Source: Trujillonella humicola (GTDB lineage: Bacteria; Actinomycetota; Actinomycetes; Mycobacteriales; Geodermatophilaceae). From it: a DNA stretch of 64,000 nucleotides. The notes beneath the pieces were generated by a model. It ran no database searches, was not told where the DNA came from, and saw only the letters and a list, made by a program, of their open reading frames with translations. The first letter of the stretch is position 1. Every line of letters begins with the position of its first letter. Both the position numbers and the translations under genes were made by a program. The DNA lies in the NCBI RefSeq assembly GCF_046233715.1, contig NZ_JBJNRJ010000001.1, positions 124,001 through 188,000 on the forward strand, read 5' to 3'. Positions 24,556 through 32,726 of the stretch are shown here, piece by piece.

Positions 24556-26619
24556 TCAGGGCCCGGGCGGCCCGTCCTGGGGACCCGACCCCGGCCGTTG
24601 CGGTGGCGGAGGCTCGAGGGGCAGGCCGGCCGGCGGGAAGGGGACGGCCGGTTCGGCCGACAGGACCGGCAGCATCGCGTCGCGCCACACGCGGGCGCCG
24701 CGGCCGCCGCCGAAGGAGCCGACGTCCTGGTTGCGCTTGGGGTTGAGCGCCATGACGCTCGCGGCGTACCGGGGCGTGTAGCCCACGAAGGCGACGGAGA
24801 AGCGGTTCTGGCTGGTGCCGGTCTTGCCCGCCACCTGGTGACCCGGGATCCGCGCCTGCAGCCCGGTTCCGTACGGCGCCTCGGTGTCGCCGACGAGGAC
24901 CTGGTTGAGCGTGGTGGCCACCGCCGGGGGGATGGCCTCCGGGGTGCAGTCCGCCGCGGGGACGACCGGCGGGCCGCCCAGCTCGAGCGCGAACGGGCCG
25001 CCGGCGGCGTCGGAGATCGCGGTGACCGGTACCGGTGCGCAGCGGGTGCCCTCGGCGGCCAGCGTCGAGTACGCGCTCGCCAGCGCCAGCGGGCTGGTGG
25101 CCTCGGGCCCGAGGGTGAACGACCCGCGGTTCTCGGCCACCACCTGGTCGGCGATGGGATCCAGGGAGAACAGGCCCATCCGCTGGGCGGCGCGGACCGG
25201 CCCCTCGACGCTGCCCAGCTGGTCCTCCAGCGCCACGAAGTAGGTGTTGGAGCTGCGGACCAGTGCCTCGGCCATGTCCAGCGTCGACGGGTAGTTGCCG
25301 ACGTTGGCCACCGTGTACGGCTCGGTGCCGTTGCGGTAGACCGACGACACGTACGGGCTCGGCGTGGTGATGACGTGGTACGGCGGGAAGCCGGCCTCCA
25401 GCGCCGCGACCGCGACGAAGGTCTTGTACGTCGACCCCGAGCCCTGGCTGGCCACCACGTTGAGGTTGACCGACTCCTGCGCGGGGTCGGCGACGTCGTA
25501 GCCGAAGACGCGGTTGACGCTCATCGCCAGGACGTGCCCGGTGCCGGGCTCGACGGCCGTGAACATGATGGCCAGCGGGTCGCCCAGGGGCAGCTCGGTC
25601 AGCACGGCGGCGTCGCCGGACCGCTGCAGGTCCGGCCGCAGCGTCGTCTGCACCACCATCCCGCCGGCGTCCAGCCTCTCCTGCGGGATACCGAGGCTCT
25701 GGGTCAGGTGCTGCTGCACGTAGTCGCAGAAGAAGCCGCCGATCGCCGCGGCGACGCAGCCGTTGGGCGGCGGTGGGGAGGGCGCCACCTCGACCGGGCG
25801 CCCGGCGAGCTCGTCGAACTGCGCCTGGCCGATGGAGCCGACGTCCAGCATCCGGGCCAGCACCTGGTCGCGGCGGACGACGGCGCGGGCGGGGTCGGCG
25901 AGCGGGTTGTCGGCCGTCGGGGTGCGCACGAGGCCGGCCAGCATGGCGGCCTGGGGGAGGGTGAGATCGGCTGCGTCCACCGAGAAGTACCGGCGGGCGG
26001 CGGCCTGCACCCCGTACGCGCCCTCACCGAAGTACACGGTGTTGAGGTAGCGGGTGAGGATCTCCTCCTTGGAGTACGCCTCCTCGAGGCTCAGCGCCAG
26101 CCGCGCCTCCCGCAGCTTGCGGCCGACGCTCTCCTCCGTGGCGGCGCGCCGCTCCTCGGCCTCGGTCGCGGTCTGCACCAGCGTCTGCTTGACCAGCTGC
26201 TGGGTGATGGTGGAGCCGCCCTCGCGCACCGACCCGGCGAGGACGTTGCGGGCCAGCGCCCGCAGGGTCCCCTCCACGTCCAGGCCCTGGTGCTCGTAGA
26301 AGCGGCGGTCCTCGATGGCGACCAGCGCCTGGCGCATGACGTCGGCGATCCGGTCCCCGGGCACCGGCTGCCGGTTGCGGTCGTAGAAGTAGGTGATCAC
26401 CGAGCCGTCGGCGGCGAGGACGACGCTGGGGCCGGGGAAGGTCCGGTCGGTGAGCTCCACCGGCAGCGGGGCCAGCAGGTCCGCCGAGGACTGCGCGGCC
26501 AGGCCGGTGCCGACCACCCAGGGGGCCAGCGAGGCGGCGACCAGGGCGCCGGCCAGCGGGATGGCGACCAGCAGCAGTGCGGCCGCCCGGAGGCGGGGGT
26601 GGCGGCGCCGTCGGGCCAT
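24556..26619 (-). CDS. Bifunctional class A penicillin-binding protein (PBP1-type)
   Basis: 687 aa. One N-terminal membrane anchor (~12-40) then the GT51 glycosyltransferase domain with catalytic Glu103 in EDRRFYEHQG, GGSTITQQLVKQ and RKLREARLALSLEEAYSKEEILTRYLN. The transpeptidase domain carries Ser396 in SGSTYK, SSN (RSSNTYF) and Lys599 in KTGTS, all active-site elements present. It polymerises and crosslinks peptidoglycan at the cytoplasmic membrane. The Pro-rich tail (LPLEPPPPQRPGSGP) is usual for actinobacterial PBPs. ATG 26619. Confidence 0.94.
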   Translation of the reverse strand: MARRRRHPRLRAAALLLVAIPLAGALVAASLAPWVVGTGLAAQSSADLLAPLPVELTDRTFPGPSVVLAADGSVITYFYDRNRQPVPGDRIADVMRQALVAIEDRRFYEHQGLDVEGTLRALARNVLAGSVREGGSTITQQLVKQTLVQTATEAEERRAATEESVGRKLREARLALSLEEAYSKEEILTRYLNTVYFGEGAYGVQAAARRYFSVDAADLTLPQAAMLAGLVRTPTADNPLADPARAVVRRDQVLARMLDVGSIGQAQFDELAGRPVEVAPSPPPPNGCVAAAIGGFFCDYVQQHLTQSLGIPQERLDAGGMVVQTTLRPDLQRSGDAAVLTELPLGDPLAIMFTAVEPGTGHVLAMSVNRVFGYDVADPAQESVNLNVVASQGSGSTYKTFVAVAALEAGFPPYHVITTPSPYVSSVYRNGTEPYTVANVGNYPSTLDMAEALVRSSNTYFVALEDQLGSVEGPVRAAQRMGLFSLDPIADQVVAENRGSFTLGPEATSPLALASAYSTLAAEGTRCAPVPVTAISDAAGGPFALELGGPPVVPAADCTPEAIPPAVATTLNQVLVGDTEAPYGTGLQARIPGHQVAGKTGTSQNRFSVAFVGYTPRYAASVMALNPKRNQDVGSFGGGRGARVWRDAMLPVLSAEPAVPFPPAGLPLEPPPPQRPGSGPQDGPPGP

Positions 26620-26735
26620 CGATCGTCCTGCCCGTCCGCGGGTGCGCGGCCCGGCGGGCCCGGGCGTGCCCCGTCGGGACGATCATGTGCCCGACCGGGG
26701 GCCGGGGACAAGTCGGTGCGGCCCGGCCGTCCGGA

Positions 26736-26772
26736 GCGTCCCGGCGGCGCTGCGCCGCAGCCGCCGGGACGC
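26736..26772 (-). terminator. Terminator hairpin after small membrane protein gene
   Basis: 13-bp perfect stem GCGTCCCGGCGGC with complement and 11-nt loop, 14 nt after the stop of the 68-aa gene and upstream of the PBP gene. Confidence 0.65.
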
Positions 26773-26786
26773 CGGGTCCAGGGGGA

Positions 26787-26993
26787 TCAGCGGATGGCGG
26801 TGATCTCCGAGGTGCCCGTCTCCGTCAGCGGGGACCAGGCGTCGGGGTGCGGGCGGCCGGTCTGCGCGGCCCACGCTGCGGCGGGCGCCGTCCCCGTGCG
26901 CGGAGCCGGGCGAGCGCTCAGGGCGACGATGAGCACGAGCAGCAGGAGCAGCCCGACGAGGATCCCACCGATGACCAGGAGCGTGGTGAACAT
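26787..26993 (-). CDS. Small single-TM membrane protein
   Basis: 68 aa. One strong transmembrane helix at the N-terminus (MFTTLLVIGGILVGLLLLLVLIVALSA), then a short polar tail ending EITAIR. ATG 26993; an in-frame longer reading starts inside the divergent promoter region. No family recognised. It is followed by a terminator hairpin and diverges from the gene at 27191. Confidence 0.55.
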   Translation of the reverse strand: MFTTLLVIGGILVGLLLLLVLIVALSARPAPRTGTAPAAAWAAQTGRPHPDAWSPLTETGTSEITAIR

Positions 26994-27190
26994 GTACCGA
27001 ACGTAAGGGGGTGACCGTTCCGTGTCACCGGCGCCGCGGTGGCGAATAGCCACGGACATCCGGCTGGCATTGTGCAGGTCCTGCCAGACGCCGCCAGGTC
27101 GGCCCGGCGGGGTCCTGGCGGGGTCGCGCAGGGCGGGATTCGCGCCCCCCGGCGGGGTAGGGGAGCGCCGTCCCACGACAGGAGGCTGCT

Positions 27191-27874
27191 GTGACCACCG
27201 TCCCCGAGCTGGCCGGCCGGGCCGTCGCCGCGCCGCTGGGCGCCGTGGCCCACTGGCGCCGCGGCAAGCCGATGCACCCCCGCGGCACGGTGGTGACCGG
27301 CGTCCTCGACCGGGCCGGCGGCCTCGGCACCGGCGTCGAGTGGCTGGACCGGCCGGCGCGGGACCGCGTGACCGTCCGGCTCAGCCGGGGGGTGGGGCTG
27401 CCCGAGCCGTGGCCGGACCTGCTCGGGCTGGCGGTCCGCGCGCCCGGCGCCGCCGGGCCGGTGGACCTGCTGCTGTCGTCCACCGGACGCGGACCGCTGA
27501 CGCGGCTGCTGCCGACGTTCCGGACCGACGCCGGGCGGCCCTTCTCGTCCATCATGGGCTACCGCTCGCCGGCCGGGACCCTGCGCTTCGCGGCCTGGAC
27601 GGCGGGCGGCGCGCGCCCGGTGCCCTCCGACCCGCGGCCGCTGCTCGCCACCCTGCGCGACCGGCCGGTGGAGTACGCCGTCGCGGTCGCCCGCGGGCTC
27701 GGCGCGTGGCGGCGCTTCGCCACGTTGACGATCGGCGAGCCGGTCGAGGAGACGGACCCCGACCTGCGCTTCGACGCCGTCCGCCACCCTCCCCCGCAGC
27801 TGGTCGCCGACGGCCCGATGGCACGGTTCCGCGCGCCGGCCTACGCCCGGGCGCAGCGGGAGCGGGTCTCCTGA
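27191..27874 (+). CDS. Conserved protein, annotated 'phosphodiesterase' in relatives; catalase-like pattern
   Basis: 227 aa, GTG start with AGGAGGCTGCT upstream. Sequence pattern MHPRGTVVTG, VRLSRGVGLPEPWPDLLGLAVRAPG and a C-terminal PMARFRAPAYARAQRERV. Close relatives are often labelled phosphodiesterase without a nuclease or HD motif that I can see here. The HPRG...VRLSR...DLLGLAVR order resembles the heme-binding core of catalase-superfamily proteins (HPKG, RFST, RGFAVK). I infer a possible remote catalase-like fold, unproven. Monocistronic. Confidence 0.6.
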   Translation: MTTVPELAGRAVAAPLGAVAHWRRGKPMHPRGTVVTGVLDRAGGLGTGVEWLDRPARDRVTVRLSRGVGLPEPWPDLLGLAVRAPGAAGPVDLLLSSTGRGPLTRLLPTFRTDAGRPFSSIMGYRSPAGTLRFAAWTAGGARPVPSDPRPLLATLRDRPVEYAVAVARGLGAWRRFATLTIGEPVEETDPDLRFDAVRHPPPQLVADGPMARFRAPAYARAQRERVS

Positions 27875-28018
27875 GCCCCTCCTTCGGGTGACGCAGTCCA
27901 CCCAGGTGACCACGCGGGGTTGCCGGAGTGGATGCTGGGTAGCCGGACAGGGACCTACGTCCCATCGAGAGCACCGCCCTGCCGTCGCGTGCTCGGCGTC
28001 AGGAGGAGTGCCGTCCGA

Positions 28019-29029
28019 GTGGACCCCGAACAGCCGTCGCGGGCAGCGTCGCCCGCGATCCGGGTGGCCTCGATCCCGCACCGCGACCCCTATGTCGACG
28101 CCGTGCTGCCCGACGGCGTCGTCCGCGTCGGTCCCGACCACCGGCCGAGCCGCTGGCTGGACCCCGCGTACCTGACGGCGCACGCCGCCGAGGTGGACGT
28201 CGTGCACGTGCACACCGGCTTCGGGCACCTGCCCGAGGACGAGGTGGACAGCTTCACCGAGGCGATCCGCCGCACCGGCGTGCCCCTGGTGGCGACCGTG
28301 CACCAGCTGCACGACCCGGCCCAGCCGCTGCCCGCGCGGCACGAGGCGCACCTGCGTGCCCTGCTGGCCACCGCGGAGGTGGTCTTCACGCTGACGCCGG
28401 GTGCGGCCGACGAGATCGCCGAGCGGTACGGGCGGACGGCGATCGTCGTCGCCCATCCCTCGCTCGCCGTGCCCGACCCCGTGGTCGGCGGCGAGCGGGG
28501 GCTCGTCGGGCTGGCCCTGCGTGCGGGGGCCCGCGTGCCCGACCCCGCCGGTGTGGTCCGCGCCGCCCTGCACGGGGCACTCAACGGCGGCGGGCGGCTG
28601 CGGGTGTTCCTCGAGCCCGGCCACCGGCTGCCGGACCTCGGTGACCTGGCCGACAGCGCGGCCCTGGAGCTCGTCGTGCTGGACGAGGACCGCTGGCCGG
28701 CCCAGCTGCAGGAGCTGCACGTCGCCGTCCTCCCGGAGAGCTGCGGAACCCACTCCGCGGAGCTGGAGATCTGCCGCGACGTGGGCACCCGGGTCGTCGC
28801 GCCGAGCTGCGGCTGGTTCGCCGACCAGTGGTCGGACGTGGTGACCTACGGCAACGACGAGGAGCGCGGACTGGACCCGGTGTCGCTCAACGGCGCCGTC
28901 GCCGCGGCACTCACCCGCCCCGCCCCGCGCCCGGCCGACCGCGCCTGGCGGGAGCAGCAGCGGACCGCGGTGCAGGACGTGCACGCGCAGGTCTACGCCC
29001 AGGTGGTCGGGGACCGGGTCCCGGGCTGA
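28019..29029 (+). CDS. Glycosyltransferase-like protein (GT-B N-terminal pattern)
   Basis: 336 aa from GTG 28019, which has AGGAGGAG ten bases upstream; the longer frame lacks a good SD. VDVVHVHTGFGHLPEDEV and GVPLVATVHQLHDP are the typical N-terminal Rossmann elements of family 4/GT-B glycosyltransferases. AEVVFTLTPGAADEIAERYG matches the inter-domain segment, and SAELEICRDVGTRVVAPSCGWFADQW suggests the C-terminal donor half. The normal EX7E motif is not evident, so activity or donor cannot be claimed. Stands alone with a 144-nt untranslated upstream gap. Confidence 0.6.
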   Translation: MDPEQPSRAASPAIRVASIPHRDPYVDAVLPDGVVRVGPDHRPSRWLDPAYLTAHAAEVDVVHVHTGFGHLPEDEVDSFTEAIRRTGVPLVATVHQLHDPAQPLPARHEAHLRALLATAEVVFTLTPGAADEIAERYGRTAIVVAHPSLAVPDPVVGGERGLVGLALRAGARVPDPAGVVRAALHGALNGGGRLRVFLEPGHRLPDLGDLADSAALELVVLDEDRWPAQLQELHVAVLPESCGTHSAELEICRDVGTRVVAPSCGWFADQWSDVVTYGNDEERGLDPVSLNGAVAAALTRPAPRPADRAWREQQRTAVQDVHAQVYAQVVGDRVPG

Positions 29030-29031
29030 CC

Positions 29032-29071
29032 CGGAGGAGAACGGGCGGCGTCACGCCCACGGATCTCCTCC
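29032..29071. terminator. Bidirectional hairpin between converging genes
   Basis: Outer arms CGGAGGAGA / TCTCCTCCG with an inner GGGCG/CGCCC stem, in the 50-nt gap between the glycosyltransferase-like and PucR genes. Confidence 0.55.
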
Positions 29072-29079
29072 GCCCGCGG

Positions 29080-30273
29080 TCAGGGGTCGACCGGTAGCGC
29101 CCGCGCCGGCCACTCCAGCAGGCGCGCTCCCCGTGCCGCCGCGTGGAGGGCGAACCGCTGGTCGGGGTCGGCCACGCCGTGACCGGTCAGCTCGGCCACC
29201 CGGGCCAGGCGGTAGGTCACCGTCCGGACCGAGACGCCCAGCCGCCGGGCGGCCTCGGTGGCGACGTCCCCGGCCGCGAAGTAGGCCAGCAGGGTCTCCA
29301 GCAGCGGCGCGGCGCCGCCGCGGGCGCGGTCCAACGGACCGAGGACCTCGCGGACCAGGTCGACGATCGCCGCCTGGTCGCGGCCGAGGACCCGGTGCAC
29401 GAGCAGGTCGCGCGGGTCCACCACGTCGGGATCCAGGCCGAGCCGGTCGGCCAGCGCCAGCGCCTCGCGCGCCTCCTCGTAGGAGCGGGCCACGCCGTAG
29501 GCGCCGGGGAACGCGCGGCCGGCCGCGACGCGCCAGGGGCGGGCTCGGCCCAGGTCCTCGCGCAGCGCACGCCCGAGGGCCAGGCCGGAACCGGACGGCT
29601 GCCCGCCGGCGGCCGTGCCCGGGACGACGACCACCACCCGGCCGTCCTTGGTGGCGACCAGCACGTCGCGGTCGCCGAACCGGTCGACCACCCGTCGCTC
29701 CAGGGCGATGGCCGCGCGGTCGACGGCCGCCTGGCCGTCGCCGGGCTCGGCGAGCGCGACGTGGTGCGGGGCGCCGAGGTCGATGCCGAACGGCTCGGCC
29801 CGCTGGACCATGCGCGAGACGTCGGCGTCCCCGCGCAGGAGGTCGTCGACGAACTCGCGGCGCAGCGCCTCCTCGTGGCGGATGAGCGCCCGGCGCTCGG
29901 CCTGGTGGCCGTCGACCAGCACGCCGACGGCGTCGTCCAGCACCCGCAGCACCGCTTCCGCCGCCCGGCGCACCTTCTCCGGGTCGGCGGAGCGCGCGAC
30001 CGCCGGCAGCTGCCGCCACAGCCGCCACGCGGCGGACAGGTACAGGTCGACGGCGGCGCCCGCGGCCACGCCCTGCGTGGCGGCCTGCCGGCCCAGCTCC
30101 CGGACGGCCGCCAGGTCCTGCGGCAGCGGCCGGCGTCCGGTGATGGCCGCCTCGGCCAGCATCGGCAGGTACCCGCCGAGCAGCTCCGCCGGCACCCGGC
30201 AGGCAGCGGCCGCCGACGTGCCGACCGCGGTCAGCCAGTCCTCGGGGGAGTGCTGCGCCCCGCCGTCGGTCAT
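29080..30273 (-). CDS. PucR-family transcriptional regulator (CdaR/GGDEF-like + HTH_30)
   Basis: 397 aa. N-terminal helical domain (~1-150) with HEEALRREFVDDLLRGDAD leading into a GGDEF-related/CdaR middle region (ARPWRVAAGRAFPGAYGVARSYEEAREALALADRLG). The C-terminal PucR HTH is LLETLLAYFAAGDVATEAARRLGVSVRTVTYRLARVAELTG. Such regulators control catabolic genes in response to metabolites; the target is not apparent. ATG 30273 with GGAGGGGAC upstream. Downstream of the DksA-like gene on the same strand with a 56-nt gap. Confidence 0.85.
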   Translation of the reverse strand: MTDGGAQHSPEDWLTAVGTSAAAACRVPAELLGGYLPMLAEAAITGRRPLPQDLAAVRELGRQAATQGVAAGAAVDLYLSAAWRLWRQLPAVARSADPEKVRRAAEAVLRVLDDAVGVLVDGHQAERRALIRHEEALRREFVDDLLRGDADVSRMVQRAEPFGIDLGAPHHVALAEPGDGQAAVDRAAIALERRVVDRFGDRDVLVATKDGRVVVVVPGTAAGGQPSGSGLALGRALREDLGRARPWRVAAGRAFPGAYGVARSYEEAREALALADRLGLDPDVVDPRDLLVHRVLGRDQAAIVDLVREVLGPLDRARGGAAPLLETLLAYFAAGDVATEAARRLGVSVRTVTYRLARVAELTGHGVADPDQRFALHAAARGARLLEWPARALPVDP

Positions 30274-30329
30274 GTCCCCTCCCGTGCCGCCGCCGCCAGT
30301 CTGCCGGTGGCCCGCCCGGGGTGCCGCCG

Positions 30330-30650
30330 TCAGCGCGCCTGGCAGGCCACGCAGGTGGCAGCGAACGGCCGGAGCTCCAGCCGCTCCTCGGGGATGGCCG
30401 TGCCGCACCGCTCGCAGCTACCGTACGAGCCGGCGTCGATGCGGGCCAGCGCGGCGTCGATCTCCTCGATCGTCCTGCGCAGGGTGGCACTGCGCTGGAC
30501 GGCCACCGGGTCGGGCAACGAGGCGACGGTCTCCGCGAGTGCGGCCTCTCGCTGGCGGACGCAGTCGTTGCGCTGGCTCTCCAGCGCGGACCGGAACGCG
30601 GCCCAGCGTGCGGTGCCGGTGGTGGTGGAGCGGGTGGTGGCCGTGGTCAT
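30330..30650 (-). CDS. TraR/DksA-type C4 zinc-finger protein
   Basis: 106 aa. Coiled-coil N-terminal half (ALESQRNDCVRQREAALAETVASL...TLRRTIEEIDAALARIDAGSYG) and a C-terminal four-cysteine zinc finger with Cys79, Cys82, Cys100 and Cys103 (CERCG ... CVAC). Length and layout match the short actinobacterial DksA/TraR-like proteins, which contact the RNA polymerase secondary channel or bind DNA. The acidic DxxDxA tip of E. coli DksA is not seen. ATG 30650 with AGGAGGACTCC directly upstream. Confidence 0.82.
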   Translation of the reverse strand: MTTATTRSTTTGTARWAAFRSALESQRNDCVRQREAALAETVASLPDPVAVQRSATLRRTIEEIDAALARIDAGSYGSCERCGTAIPEERLELRPFAATCVACQAR

Positions 30651-31132
30651 GGAGTCCTCCTGGGGGACGAGGGAGACGGGGCGCCGGCGGGATGCGGACA
30701 TCCCGCGCGCGACTCGCGGGAGGCGCAGGGGCGGGACCGCCGGGGGCGGGGCGTCGCGCGGCGCTCAGCTGCCGGGCGGTCGCCGGCGGCCGGGGGACGA
30801 CGGCCCGGGCGGAGCTGCGCCGATCACGTCCCCTCCTCCCGCGCAACGACTGGCGCGCCCCCCGGTCCGGAGGGCGCATCCCGAGCATGCGACTCCGGGG
30901 CGGGCAGCGGTACGGCAACGATCGGCGACTTGCCGGCCCCCTCCTTGCCCGTCACCGGCAAGGAGGGCGGCCACCGGCTCGCCAGGGCCGCGGACGGCAC
31001 CGGCTGCCCGCGGGTGAGGACCGGGCAGGGAACGCGGCCCGGGACTGCTCGGCGGCCGGTAGGTGCCCGGGGACGGACCGCGGCCAGCCGCAGCCGCCGC
31101 GAGCGGGTCGCAGCCGCCGCGAGGAGGAGGTG
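30651..31132. other. 482-nt gap without a supported gene
   Basis: Contains the promoter/leader of the DksA-like gene at its left end and an 11-bp hairpin CCCTCCTTGCC (30939-30949) / GGCAAGGAGGG (30957-30967). A direct repeat CGCAGCCGCCGCGAG at about 31089 and 31108 lies before the tRNAs. A 69-codon minus-strand frame (30765-30974) has no SD, no recognisable domain and includes the hairpin, so I do not call it. Confidence 0.5.
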
Positions 31133-31206
31133 TGGGCAGGGGCGGGGTCGAACCGCCGACCTCTCGCTTTTCAGGCGAGCGCTCGTACCGACTGAGCTAC
31201 CTGCCC
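31133..31206 (-). tRNA. tRNA-Phe (GAA)
   Basis: Complete cloverleaf on the minus strand: 7-bp acceptor GGGCAGG/CCTGCCC, D stem GCTC/GAGC, anticodon stem CTCGC/GCGAG around loop CTGAAAA (anticodon GAA), T stem GGCGG/CCGCC with TTCGACC loop, discriminator A. CCA not encoded. Last of a three-tRNA cluster. Confidence 0.95.
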
Positions 31207-31233
31207 CGATCCGGCGATCGGTGCCGCCGAAAG

Positions 31234-31307
31234 CGACCCTGACGGGACTCGAACCCGCGACCTCCGCCGTGACAGGGCGGCGCGCTAACCAACTGCGCTA
31301 CAGGGCC
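31234..31307 (-). tRNA. tRNA-Asp (GTC)
   Basis: Acceptor GGCCCTG/CAGGGTC (one G-U pair), D stem GCGC, anticodon stem CCGCC/GGCGG with loop CTGTCAC (anticodon GTC), T arm GCGGG TTCGAGT CCCGT, discriminator G. CCA not encoded. Confidence 0.95.
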
Positions 31308-31353
31308 TTGCTGTGTCCTTCTGGTGCGTCCTGCGGTGGTGCGTCGTGCTGCG

Positions 31354-31426
31354 TGCCCCCAACGGGGTTCGAACCCGTGCTACCGCCTTGAAAGGGCGGC
31401 GTCCTGGACCGCTAGACGATGGGGGC
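31354..31426 (-). tRNA. tRNA-Glu (TTC)
   Basis: Acceptor GCCCCCA/TGGGGGC, anticodon stem CCGCC/GGCGG with loop CTTTCAA (anticodon TTC), T arm ACGGG TTCGAAC CCCGT, discriminator A. First gene of the Glu-Asp-Phe cluster in transcription order, a common actinobacterial arrangement. Confidence 0.95.
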
Positions 31427-31451
31427 TCGGTGTTCGCCGGGGGCGTGGAGA

Positions 31452-31479
31452 ACTGTACATGGCCCGCCGCCGGTGTCTG
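31452..31479 (-). promoter_or_regulatory. Candidate promoter of the tRNA-Glu-Asp-Phe cluster
   Basis: On the minus strand CAGACA (31474-31479) and TACAGT (31452-31457) are spaced by 16 nt, ending 25 nt before the tRNA-Glu 5' end. Confidence 0.4.
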
Positions 31480-31574
31480 GACGGGGGGCCGTCCCCGGGT
31501 GTCCGGGGGCGACACGACGCGGCGCGGGGCCACGGGTGCCCCGGTCGGTGCGGCTCCCCTGCGACCCTCGCCGG

Positions 31575-32237
31575 GTGAGGACGCGCCGATGCACGACCCC
31601 GGTCCAGGCCCTGCTGGCCGCTGCCCTGCTGCTCGCGGGCTGCGGCGCGGACGACGACGGCAGGCCCGCCGGCTCGACGGGTGCGGCGGGCGACACCGCG
31701 GCGAGCGGCACGGCATCGCCGGACGGGGGGGACGGGGGAGGGTCCGGCGAGGGCTCCGCCGGGAACGGCGGGGACGGGTCGGGCGACTCCCCGCCGTTCC
31801 CGTCCGACGTGCAGCCCGACCGGCAGGAGGCCTCGGCCGGCGCCCAGGTCACCGTGACCGACATCCGCACCGGTGGGCACGAGGGCTTCGACCGGGTCGT
31901 GTTCGAGGTGGCCGGGGAGGGGGCGCCCGGGTGGGACGTCGGCTACGTCGAGGACCCGACGTCCCAGGGCAGCGGGGCGCCCGTCGAGGTGGCCGGCGAG
32001 GCCGTGCTGATGGTGACGCTGACCGGTGTCGGCTACCCCTTCGACACCGGCGTCGACCAGTTCGAGCCCGGTGGCCCGGTCGCCGGGCCGGGCGCGGCGG
32101 TCACCGAGGTGGTCCTCGGTGCGACGTTCGAGGGGACGACGGAGTCCTTCGTCGGGACGACGGGGGAGTCGCCGTTCCGCGTCTACCTGCTCGAGGGCCC
32201 GACCCGGGTCGTGGTAGAGGTCGCCGACCCGTCCTGA
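31575..32237 (+). CDS. AMIN-like domain lipoprotein
   Basis: 220 aa. GTG 31575 gives a basic n-region VRTRRCTTPVQ, hydrophobic ALLAAALLLAGC with lipobox LLAGC, and then a long Gly/Ser/Asp-rich linker to about residue 75. The C-terminal ~140 residues form strands VTVTDIRTGGHEGFDRVVFEVAG, YPFDTGVDQFEPGG, VLGATFEG and SPFRVYLLEGPTRVVVEVAD. This pattern of a strand-rich domain ending in RVVVEV matches the AMIN-like domain of actinobacterial lipoproteins. Role in the envelope unknown. Confidence 0.8.
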   Translation: MRTRRCTTPVQALLAAALLLAGCGADDDGRPAGSTGAAGDTAASGTASPDGGDGGGSGEGSAGNGGDGSGDSPPFPSDVQPDRQEASAGAQVTVTDIRTGGHEGFDRVVFEVAGEGAPGWDVGYVEDPTSQGSGAPVEVAGEAVLMVTLTGVGYPFDTGVDQFEPGGPVAGPGAAVTEVVLGATFEGTTESFVGTTGESPFRVYLLEGPTRVVVEVADPS

Positions 32238-32293
32238 GCCGACCCGTCCTGAGCCGGGCCGGGCGACGCCGGGCCGTGCGACGCCGGCCGGGA

Positions 32294-32626
32294 TCAGCTC
32301 AGCGACGCGGTCAGCCTCACCTCGTCGCCGGAGACGGACGTGCACTCCAGCGTCAGGCCGGCGGCGGAGACGCTCTCGCCCTCGGCGCAGGAGACGCTGG
32401 AGCCGCCGACGCTGATCGACGCCCGGCCGTCCTGGACGCCGCCGAGCCGGATCGAGGGGCCGATCGGGAGGTCGACCTCCGCACCGTCGCCGTCGAGCGT
32501 CACGGTGCAGGAGTTCGTGTCGCAGGAGAACGTCTGCGAGGTGAACGAGCAGCCGGCCGCGCTGAGCAGGACCGCCCCGGCGGCGAGCAGCGCGCCGGCG
32601 AGTCGGGCGGTGCGGATCGTGGTCAT
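32294..32626 (-). CDS. Small putative lipoprotein
   Basis: 110 aa. Signal MTTIRTARLAGALLAAGAVLLSAAGC with lipobox SAAGC. The mature part is strand-rich with conserved-looking cysteines: SFTSQTFSCDTNSCTVTLDG and VSCAEGESVSAAGLTLECTSV, so two disulfides are plausible. No family recognised. ATG 32626 sits 6 nt downstream of a TACGCT -10 box, consistent with a leaderless mRNA. Confidence 0.7.
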   Translation of the reverse strand: MTTIRTARLAGALLAAGAVLLSAAGCSFTSQTFSCDTNSCTVTLDGDGAEVDLPIGPSIRLGGVQDGRASISVGGSSVSCAEGESVSAAGLTLECTSVSGDEVRLTASLS

Positions 32627-32632
32627 GCCGGG

Positions 32633-32638
32633 AGCGTA
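32633..32638 (-). promoter_or_regulatory. Leaderless promoter -10 (TACGCT) for the small lipoprotein
   Basis: TACGCT on the minus strand, 6 nt before ATG 32626. Confidence 0.5.
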
Positions 32639-32656
32639 GGGCGGCCGCCTGCCGGA

Positions 32657-32682
32657 TCCGCCGAAGTGGCCACTTCGGCGGA
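32657..32682. repeat. Perfect 26-bp palindrome, CCGAAGTGG|CCACTTCGG family, copy 1
   Basis: Half-site TCCGCCGAAGTGG followed directly by its complement, no loop. A second copy lies 20 nt downstream and a third at 49151. Confidence 0.85.
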
Positions 32683-32702
32683 CTGTCCCGGGTGGCCACG
32701 TC

Positions 32703-32724
32703 CGCCGAAGTGGCCACTTCGGCG
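32703..32724. repeat. 22-bp palindrome, CCGAAGTGG|CCACTTCGG family, copy 2
   Basis: CGCCGAAGTGG plus complement, ending 2 nt before the stop codon of the metallophosphoesterase gene (minus strand). The two copies are joined by a spacer that itself contains GGTGGCCACGTCCG, a partial variant. Confidence 0.85.
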
Positions 32725-32726
32725 TG

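Noticed and set aside
30765..30974. 69-aa minus-strand ORF
   Set aside because: No SD, no domain, low complexity and overlap with a hairpin.
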